A stretch of 6,887 bases of DNA from Clostridia bacterium (GTDB taxonomy: Bacteria; Bacillota_A; Clostridia; Oscillospirales; CAG-272): positions 1-6,887 of the forward strand of contig JAFTRT010000019.1 of the NCBI GenBank assembly GCA_017462145.1, given 5' to 3'. Positions 1 to 5,129 of the stretch are shown here, piece by piece. Position 1 is the stretch's first letter, and each line of letters starts with the position of its first letter. Position numbers and translations under genes: made by a program. Below the pieces are notes generated by a model. That model was not told the origin of the DNA, made no database searches, and was given only the letters and a program-made list of their open reading frames with translations.

Positions 1-300
1 ACAGTTCGGTCCCTATCTGTCGTGGGCGGTGGATATTTGAGAGGAGCTGACCTTAGTACGAGAGGACCGGGTCGGACGCACCTCCGGTGCACCAGTTGTT
101 CTGCCAAGGGCATAGCTGGGTAGCCGCGTGCGGATGTGATAAACGCTGAAGGCATCTAAGCGTGAAACACGCCTCAAGATTAGATATCCCTCCAACTTTA
201 AGTTGGTAAGGTCACTTGTAGACTACGAGTTTGATAGGTCGGAGGTGTACGCACAGTAATGTGTTTAGCTGACCGATACTAATAGACCGAGGGCTTGAAC
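1..300 (+). rRNA. 23S ribosomal RNA, 3' end (partial)
   Basis: This is the 3'-terminal ~300 nt of large-subunit rRNA; the 5' part lies outside the window. The universal sarcin-ricin loop AGTACGAGAGGACC is at 55-68, the landing site for elongation factors. It is followed by conserved domain VI sequence, including GCTGAAGGCATCTAAGCG near 145-163 and GACCGATACTAATAG near 271-285. The gene ends at about GGGCTTGAAC (291-300), equivalent to the E. coli 3' end GGCTTAACC; the exact mature end is uncertain by a few bases. No base looks degenerate in the conserved loops, so the gene appears functional as far as it can be seen. A 6-bp hairpin, TTGAAC/GTTCAA (295-313), spans its end and may mark a processing site. 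Confidence 0.97.
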
Positions 301-374
301 TTTCATAGTTCAAACAACGATTTTTTATTACTTGAGTTTCGTTTCCATTCCACCAATCTCCTTTGTTCGGTTTT

Positions 375-393
375 CTGTGATGATCTGTCACAA
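375..393 (+). other. Hairpin where 5S rRNA would be expected; possible 5S helix I stub
   Basis: The 23S 3' end is followed by ~95 nt of spacer and then the rrn terminator, with no 5S gene of ~115 nt. In the expected position is CTGTGATGAT immediately followed by CTGTCACA. TGTGA (376-380) pairs with TCACA (388-392) around a 7-nt loop. In related Clostridia, as I recall, 5S genes begin with a strand of this kind followed by GATGG and end with its complement. The hairpin could therefore be the two ends of a 5S gene whose interior has been deleted. That reading is inference; a chance hairpin in the spacer is the alternative. Confidence 0.3.
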
Positions 394-396
394 AGC

Positions 397-428
397 GAGG
401 AACAGCAAGTGCTGTTCCTCTTTTTTTA
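397..428 (+). terminator. Intrinsic terminator of the rRNA operon
   Basis: A perfect 10-bp stem GAGGAACAGC (397-406) / GCTGTTCCTC (411-420) with a 4-nt AAGT loop is followed by seven T residues. It ends transcription from the 23S gene before the XRE gene promoter at 451. Confidence 0.93.
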
Positions 429-450
429 TTGTGATTCAACTTTAAGTCGC

Positions 451-479
451 TTGACTGAATTGCTTTCGTGTGCTATCAT
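451..479 (+). promoter_or_regulatory. Sigma-A promoter for the XRE-membrane protein gene
   Basis: The -35 box TTGACT (451-456), a 17-bp spacer, an extended -10 TG (471-472) and TATCAT (474-479) match the housekeeping consensus well. Transcription should start near 486, leaving a ~30-nt leader with AAAGGAG (501-507) nine bases before the ATG. It lies directly after the rrn terminator, so this gene is transcribed independently of the rRNA operon. Confidence 0.82.
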
Positions 480-516
480 GGCAATACCGAATCGATCAAA
501 AAAGGAGAATATCGAC

Positions 517-1200
517 ATGAATCCAGTGGAAACCGGGCAAAAAATTTCAAATAGAAGAAAAGAAATGGGGTGGACGCAAAAGGATGTGGCAGAACGGTTG
601 CACGTATCGGTTGCCGCTGTCAGCAAATGGGAACGGGGACTGAATTATCCCGACCTTTCCCTTGTGGAGCCGTTGGCTCAACTGCTTGTGATCTCTCCCG
701 CCGAGTTATTAGGTCTGGAGAATGAGCCTGTGGATGGTGTGATCCGACAGATGACTGCCTTGTCTGCAACCGAAGAAAAACGCCTCATGCGGAAAAGGAG
801 AATTCAAATTCTTTCTGCTTTGGGTGCGATTGGTTGTCTTGCATTATGTTCCTGTTTCTTTCTTTTTCTTACAGCACAGGAAACAAAGCTTTCTCTTCGC
901 TCGTCCCTTGGTTATGATCTGTTGGCCATTGGTCTTGGTCTTGCTGCTTGGGGGGTGGGAATCGCAAGTATCTTTTGCAGAAAAGAACGTCAAATGGCTT
1001 GTTCTTTGTTCAGTTTTGCCTCTTGTGCGGTCTCTCTTTGGATTCCGTTATGGATGACAAGCTATGCTCTTCGGGTAGAGGATTGGATCAGTATTCAAGA
1101 CACCATAGGGGGATATTGCTTTGGAGGAAGTGTTTTAGTGGCAGGAACCGTTCTGTTTTGTCTTGTTGCCGTTCTTCTTCGTCGCAGATATCGCACTTAA
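517..1200 (+). CDS. XRE-family helix-turn-helix protein with four transmembrane segments
   Basis: This encodes a 227-residue protein. Residues 5-65 form an XRE/Cro-CI (HTH_3) DNA-binding domain: QKISNRRKEMGWTQKDVAERL, with the recognition helix around VSVAAVSKWERG (30-41) and the family-typical YPDLSLVEPLAQLL after it. A charged linker (70-95) leads to four predicted membrane segments at about 96-119, 131-153, 160-182 and 200-221, ending in a basic RRRYR tail. The architecture suggests a membrane-tethered transcription regulator whose membrane part senses a signal or holds the DNA-binding domain at the membrane; ligand and targets cannot be read. The ATG at 517 is chosen because AAAGGAG sits nine bases upstream, the domain begins here, and the promoter lies just upstream. 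The open frame extending further 5' runs into the rrn terminator and is not coding. The gene stands alone; a GH51-like relic begins directly after the stop. Confidence 0.9.
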   Translation: MNPVETGQKISNRRKEMGWTQKDVAERLHVSVAAVSKWERGLNYPDLSLVEPLAQLLVISPAELLGLENEPVDGVIRQMTALSATEEKRLMRKRRIQILSALGAIGCLALCSCFFLFLTAQETKLSLRSSLGYDLLAIGLGLAAWGVGIASIFCRKERQMACSLFSFASCAVSLWIPLWMTSYALRVEDWISIQDTIGGYCFGGSVLVAGTVLFCLVAVLLRRRYRT

Positions 1201-1202
1201 CA

Positions 1203-1529
1203 TTCCAACAAACGATTTTTTACCCCATGAAAGCCTATCGGGCGGCCTGCGGAAGCAAGCTGACCGATCTTTCGTACGAATGTGACAGCCTTGATTTGTG
1301 TGTTACCTTGACCGACAAGGGGACGTGTGTGGTGTTTGCCGTTCATACAAGAGAGGATGCGGTGACGGTTGGCTTTGAAGAGCCTGTCCGCTCGCTGTCG
1401 GTCATGCATTGCGACGATCTGACGGCGGTCGGCAATAGGGAGCATGACGTGGTCAAAGAAGATCGGGAAGTGCCCAACGATAAAACTGTGGTTCTTCCGC
1501 TCTACAGTATTGCAGTTCTTCATATATAA
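1203..1529 (+). pseudogene. 5'-truncated relic of a GH51 alpha-L-arabinofuranosidase (C-terminal domain)
   Basis: The in-frame stretch of ~108 codons ending at TAA (1527-1529) resembles the C-terminal end of GH51 arabinofuranosidases, which release arabinose from plant polysaccharides. Points of likeness, from recall of the family, are QQTIFYPMKAYRAACG (compare RQTxYYPxxxYxxxxxG), the beta-strand segment LDLCVTLTDKGTCVVFAVHTR, CDDLTAVGNREHDVV (compare GDDLxAVNTxENPDxVV) and the end VVLPLYSIAVLHI (compare LPPYSVxVLxL). The catalytic barrel with both catalytic glutamates, some 350-400 residues, is absent. The internal ATG at 1227 has no ribosome binding site, so the piece is probably not translated on its own. 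It starts within three bases of the XRE gene stop, which marks a likely recombination or deletion junction. A small independent protein is possible but less likely. Confidence 0.65.
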
Positions 1530-1536
1530 TTTTTAC

Positions 1537-1570
1537 AGTCCGCAGAGCGAGGGTTCTGCGGACTCTTTTT
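1537..1570 (+). terminator. Intrinsic terminator after the GH51 relic
   Basis: A 10-bp stem AGTCCGCAGA (1537-1546) / TCTGCGGACT (1555-1564) with an 8-nt loop is followed by CTTTTT. It probably once ended the arabinofuranosidase transcript and now insulates the sigma operon from upstream transcription. Confidence 0.88.
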
Positions 1571-1575
1571 GGATC

Positions 1576-1604
1576 TTGTGCTTCAGAATATTCTGTGTTA
1601 TAAT
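1576..1604 (+). promoter_or_regulatory. Probable sigma-A promoter of the sigma/anti-sigma-like operon
   Basis: A perfect extended -10, TGTTATAAT (1596-1604), is preceded at 17 bp by the weak -35 TTGTGC (1576-1581, three of six consensus bases). Initiation near 1611 would give a leader of ~87 nt before the sigma gene. A second, possibly sigma-specific element lies inside that leader (1628-1656). Confidence 0.72.
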
Positions 1605-1624
1605 AAATAAATTTTTTGAAAAAA

Positions 1625-1659
1625 GCTGTCGCCTCCGTAACTTCTTTTGCGACTATAGC
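1625..1659 (+). promoter_or_regulatory. Dyad GTCGC-N16-GCGACTAT in the sigma gene leader
   Basis: GTCGC (1628-1632) and its complement GCGAC (1649-1653) are separated by exactly 16 nt, and the outer bases GCT (1625-1627) and AGC (1657-1659) can also pair past a TAT bulge. There are two readings. It may be an RNA hairpin in the 5' leader. Or it may be a -35/-10 pair (TGTCGC, 16 bp, GCGACTAT) read by the downstream ECF-like sigma factor itself, as many ECF sigma factors autoregulate. The 16-bp spacing fits ECF promoters. Neither reading is proven. Confidence 0.4.
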
Positions 1660-1697
1660 AATAGAGGGGGCTGATAACCCTGATAAAGGAGGTTTTT

Positions 1698-2291
1698 ATG
1701 AGACAAGACAACTTAAACGGAATTGGAATGGAGGATAAGCAGATCATTGAGCTCTATTGGCAAAGGGAAGAACGGGCGATTACCGAGACTGATCATAAAT
1801 ACGGACGCTATCTTTATACCATTGCATACAATATTGTTCATAACCGTTCCGATTGTGAAGAGTGCCTGAACGATACCTATTTGGGTACGTGGAATCGGAT
1901 TCCGCCTGCGAAGCCAACGGCATTTCAAGCTTTTTTGTCCAGAATCATGCGGAATATTGCCATTGACCGTTATCGCAAAGCCACAGCGGACAAGCGTGTG
2001 CCTAGTGAATTGGTGATTTCTATGGAAGAATTGGAGGATTACATGGTATACGACACTGCTTACGAGGAAGAGCAAGCAGTGGCAGAGCTTGTCCGAGTTT
2101 TGAACGACTATTTGCGAGGAGTGTCGGATCGGGATGCGATGATCTTTGTTTGCCGTTATTATTATTCGGATAAGGTGTCGGAGATCGCACGGATGTTGAA
2201 TGTCAGTGAACGAACGGTACAGCGGGAATTGCTCCGAATTCGGGAAAGCTTGAGAACAAAACTGATGAAGGAGGGCATTTATCATGAATGA
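1698..2291 (+). CDS. ECF-like RNA polymerase sigma factor (sigma-70 family)
   Basis: This encodes a 197-residue alternative sigma factor containing only regions 2 and 4, which would direct RNA polymerase to a dedicated promoter set. Region 2 spans about 13-100: the core-binding part includes HKYGRYLYTIAYNIV and DCEECLNDTYLGTW (52-65), and the -10 recognition helix is around FLSRIMRNIAIDRYRK (79-94). An acidic linker (105-127) precedes region 4 (about 127-190), where the -35-reading helix-turn-helix is KVSEIARMLNVSERTVQREL (159-178). Regions 1.1 and 3 are missing, as in group 4 (ECF) factors. The ATG at 1698 follows AAAGGAGG (1685-1692) at ideal spacing. An internal ATG at 1728 (MEDKQIIELYW), where many relatives begin, lacks a comparable site. 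The gene overlaps the next by 8 nt, so the two are probably translationally coupled, and the downstream membrane protein is its likely regulator. The specific stimulus and targets cannot be read. Confidence 0.92.
   Translation: MRQDNLNGIGMEDKQIIELYWQREERAITETDHKYGRYLYTIAYNIVHNRSDCEECLNDTYLGTWNRIPPAKPTAFQAFLSRIMRNIAIDRYRKATADKRVPSELVISMEELEDYMVYDTAYEEEQAVAELVRVLNDYLRGVSDRDAMIFVCRYYYSDKVSEIARMLNVSERTVQRELLRIRESLRTKLMKEGIYHE
2268..2275 (+). promoter_or_regulatory. Ribosome binding site of the 910-residue protein inside the sigma gene
   Basis: AAGGAGGG sits eight bases before the ATG at 2284 and within the last codons of the sigma gene. It fixes this start and supports coupled translation across the 8-nt overlap. 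Confidence 0.85.
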
Positions 2292-5016
2292 GAAAGAACG
2301 AATTCGCCTGCAAGCCATCTCCAAGATCGACGAAGAGATCATCGAAAAGGCGAGCATCGAACGGGCCGTTTTGTCAGGAATGATTGGAAAGCGGAACAAG
2401 AAAAAATGGATCTTGACCGCAGGAGCGTCCGCAGCCGGCTTTTTTGTGATTTTTGCTACGATCCTGATGGTTTTGTTGCTGTCCAAGCAAGTGCCGATCT
2501 ACACAGGCATGACGGTGTCGTCTACCGTTACGGCGCAAGAGGTTTTGGAGTCGGGACGCCCCGAGGATTACGTGGCACTCCGATGGGATGGCACCGCTTT
2601 GCGGGCAGAGCCGGTTCGGCTGAGTACCTTGATCCAAACGGTTTCTGCAGAAACGATCAACGAAGAAACGTCTGCGGAGGAGACGACTGCTGAAGAAACC
2701 ACCACCGAAGAAACCACCACGGCTTATGATCTCAATCCGGAGGCAGCGGAGGCAATTTTTTATGCCAAGGCGGGAGAGGACGTGTATATTACGGTTCATC
2801 TGGAAAATCCGGATAATTTTGTAATCCTGTCCTTTACTCTCAATCAAAAGGTATATTCATCTTATATGTTTGAAGAAGGATCGGATATGGAAAATCTGAT
2901 CTTAAAATACAACGTGGGTGAGGAGATCGGCTTGAAGGATTATACCATCGATGCGGTGAAATACGTGGATGGAACCGAGACCAAGGACGTTCGTATGGAA
3001 GGAGAACGGACGGTCAGAGTTGGAATTTACCGTGAAGATGAAGTTTCTCTTACGCTGGATTCCGAGAGAACCGACTTTACCAACTATGCTGCGGATATTC
3101 TTGTGGAAGATGAAGGAAGTCTGCTGTTTGTCACGCAGGGCAGTGCCTTTGCCGTTTTGTGTGACAAACAAGGAACCGAGGTGGCTTCCGAGCCCTTGAC
3201 CGTAGGAGAAGTCTCGTCGGTAGCCTTTGACGGTTTGACGCCCGCTACCGATTACGTTTTACGAGTGGTACTGCGATATGATGCTCCTGACGGAAGCGGA
3301 GAGAAGGAGATCTGTATCCGGGAGCAACCATTCCGCACACAAACGGTTTTGTTTTTGGTAGAGCCTACCGTTTCCCAAACCGATTTTGGCTTCCGTCTGC
3401 AGCTGCATGAGGATGCGGAGGCTGCAAACGTAACCGCTGTTGCCCTGTACCAAGGGGATCGGAAGCTGCGGGATCTGTCTCCCTCTGCTGTACGGGTGGA
3501 AAATCTGCTTTCCCATGCATCCTACCGTCTTTTGGTGACGTACCGCTTGGACGGCGAAGAATATGAGCTTGTTTACGATTTTACCACAAAGAGCAAACAA
3601 ACACCGAGCTATACCCTGGACGTCAGCAATGTGACGCAAACCGGAGTGGCTTATCAAGTGAATGAGACCGATACGGATCAAGTTGGAAGACTGGTTGCGG
3701 TGGAGCTGTTGGAGGCGGGCGGAAGCTCTTTGCATACGCTCCAAACGGCAAACGGAAGCTTCTCTTCTTTGCAGTCTGCCAGCCAATACGTTTTGCGTGC
3801 GACCTATCGCTATGATCTGAACGATGGCATGGGTGAGCAAGAGGGCATCGTGGAGAAACGCTTTATCACTCCCGCCAAGGAGGTGACCGTGACCGACATT
3901 GAGGTGATGGACGGCAAAACCAATTTGAATATTGGCGAGAGTGTACGGCTGTCCTTTTCTGTGACCAATCCCGATAACGTCGTCCTTCGGGCCATTGTGG
4001 TCAATGGAGTCAGCGTTTCCGTCAATTATTTCGGTGCCAATCTTTATGTGGGAGAATATGAGCCGTCCAATGGAGGAGAAGTGAAGCTGAAAGCAGAGGG
4101 TGTGGAGTATACTTTGTTTGGCAGTGCATGGACTCAGCCTATTCAGTACACGGACAGCGAAAGCCTGACGGTTCTCGGCCAAGTGACGTTGGTGAGCATT
4201 GCCTTGCCCGGAGGAAAGACCGAATTTGCCTTGGGCAGTACCATTCAGGCTACCGTTACCTTCAGCGGTTCCAAAGGCTATGACGTGCAGTCGATCCGAT
4301 TGAACTACAGCGACTATCCCTTGACCAAGGTGAGCGACACAGTCTATACCGTCACGCTTCCTTCTACCTCCCATTCCAACTGGACGGACTCCTACCACGT
4401 TTTGGAACCGCAAAGCGTGTCCCTGTCCGTGGGAGGCGAAAGCGTCACGCAGACGATTACCGGAGCTTCGGTTACGTATTGCATTCCCTTGGGAGACCGT
4501 GTGACGTGGATCGACATTTCCACGCCCGAGCAATTGCAGAGCATGGTGAGAGGAGAGCCGCATCGGTGGAATTGCTACCGTTTGGTCAACCATATCGACA
4601 TGACGGGGTTGGATTGGACTCCTGTTGCGATTGACTGCATGACGCTGGACGGAAACGGATTTGAGATCCGCAATCTTCATTACACCGAAACCGTAACGAA
4701 TTCAAATTTGTACGGTGCGGGCAAGGGGTTGTTCTACGTCAGTGATTACGGAAGGGTTCAAAATTTGACCTTGAAGAATTGCTCCTATCGTGTGTTCCAC
4801 ACGGGAGATTCTGTTGATTTCATTGGGTTCTTCGGGGATGAAACTTCCACGGAAATGCTCAACTGTCATTTGATCGATTGTCAGCTGATTTATGCACATT
4901 CCGAACATTTAGTGCCCCGTGAGATTCATATTTTTGGTCCGAGTCCTTCGGTTGCGTGTACCTTTTCCGGAGAGGTGTGGATCAACGGTGAAAAGCAGAC
5001 CGATATTCCAATCTAA
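2284..5016 (+). CDS. Single-pass surface protein, probable anti-sigma/sensor partner of the ECF sigma factor
   Basis: This encodes a 910-residue protein with no recognised enzyme motif. Residues 1-41 are cytoplasmic and contain AISKIDEEIIEKA (11-23), resembling a short peptide I recall in clostridial membrane proteins paired with this sigma type. One membrane helix follows (about 42-67), so nearly all the protein is outside. Next come a Thr/Glu linker of four 5-residue repeats (127-146) and beta-rich modules at about 150-250, 251-353, 354-440, 441-530, 531-632 and 633-735. The three central modules look fibronectin-III-like (DYVLRVVLRYD at 323 and QYVLRATYRYD at 501). The flanking ones share NPDNxV and GKTxxxxxG signatures. 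Residues 742-870 (STPEQLQSM, LDGNGFEIRNL, GRVQNLTLKNC) resemble GLUG-type parallel beta-helix repeats. There is no sortase motif; the helix is the only anchor. Overlap with the sigma gene implies a signalling role, perhaps with ligand binding outside. That role is inferred. Confidence 0.85.
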   Translation: MNEKERIRLQAISKIDEEIIEKASIERAVLSGMIGKRNKKKWILTAGASAAGFFVIFATILMVLLLSKQVPIYTGMTVSSTVTAQEVLESGRPEDYVALRWDGTALRAEPVRLSTLIQTVSAETINEETSAEETTAEETTTEETTTAYDLNPEAAEAIFYAKAGEDVYITVHLENPDNFVILSFTLNQKVYSSYMFEEGSDMENLILKYNVGEEIGLKDYTIDAVKYVDGTETKDVRMEGERTVRVGIYREDEVSLTLDSERTDFTNYAADILVEDEGSLLFVTQGSAFAVLCDKQGTEVASEPLTVGEVSSVAFDGLTPATDYVLRVVLRYDAPDGSGEKEICIREQPFRTQTVLFLVEPTVSQTDFGFRLQLHEDAEAANVTAVALYQGDRKLRDLSPSAVRVENLLSHASYRLLVTYRLDGEEYELVYDFTTKSKQTPSYTLDVSNVTQTGVAYQVNETDTDQVGRLVAVELLEAGGSSLHTLQTANGSFSSLQSASQYVLRATYRYDLNDGMGEQEGIVEKRFITPAKEVTVTDIEVMDGKTNLNIGESVRLSFSVTNPDNVVLRAIVVNGVSVSVNYFGANLYVGEYEPSNGGEVKLKAEGVEYTLFGSAWTQPIQYTDSESLTVLGQVTLVSIALPGGKTEFALGSTIQATVTFSGSKGYDVQSIRLNYSDYPLTKVSDTVYTVTLPSTSHSNWTDSYHVLEPQSVSLSVGGESVTQTITGASVTYCIPLGDRVTWIDISTPEQLQSMVRGEPHRWNCYRLVNHIDMTGLDWTPVAIDCMTLDGNGFEIRNLHYTETVTNSNLYGAGKGLFYVSDYGRVQNLTLKNCSYRVFHTGDSVDFIGFFGDETSTEMLNCHLIDCQLIYAHSEHLVPREIHIFGPSPSVACTFSGEVWINGEKQTDIPI
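2662..2721 (+). repeat. Four tandem 15-bp units encoding EETxx
   Basis: Units begin at 2662, 2677, 2692 and 2707 and encode EETSA, EETTA, EETTT and EETTT. The last two differ at one base only (GAAGAAACCACCACC versus ...ACG). A diverged fifth unit (AETIN) may precede them at 2647. The tract forms a flexible acidic, threonine-rich stalk just outside the membrane, and its copy number could vary between strains without breaking the frame. Confidence 0.9.
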
Positions 5017-5033
5017 TATGGGTGATTCGATCC

Positions 5034-5079
5034 CACAAAAAACGGTGCAGAGCGTAACGCTCTGCACCGTTTTTTTGTG
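5034..5079. terminator. Bidirectional terminator between convergent genes
   Basis: A perfect 13-bp GC-rich stem (5042-5054 with 5058-5070) with a 3-nt TAA loop is extended by A6 (5037-5042) pairing with T7 (5070-5076), and CAC/GTG can close it further. Read on the plus strand it ends the sigma operon with a T run. Read on the minus strand the A6 becomes the T run that ends the gene at 5130-5927. Confidence 0.95.
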
Positions 5080-5129
5080 TATAACGTCCGTTGGGAACGG
5101 AGTTGTTTCATCATGGGGATTAATTCTAT

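Noticed and set aside
295..516. Extended N-terminus of the XRE gene from ATG 295
   Set aside because: It would translate the 23S end, the rrn terminator and the promoter. ATG 517 has the proper ribosome binding site and begins the known domain.
1673..1686. Short direct repeat CTGATAA / CTGATAA just before the sigma gene ribosome binding site
   Set aside because: Two 7-nt copies are too short to separate from chance, and no role is evident.
1713..2486. 257-codon minus-strand open frame over the sigma gene
   Set aside because: It crosses the boundary of two well-supported plus-strand genes and shows no recognisable domain; it is a shadow.
3259..4680. 473-codon open frame on the minus strand opposite the large surface protein gene
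   Set aside because: It has a His/Gln/Arg-rich composition typical of an antisense shadow, no ribosome binding site was found, and the plus-strand frame has a coherent domain plan with a good start.
5087..5101. Hairpin TCCGTT-GGG-AACGGA between the minus-strand stop and the shared terminator
   Set aside because: There is no T run on either strand, so it is not a terminator by itself; it is likely incidental.
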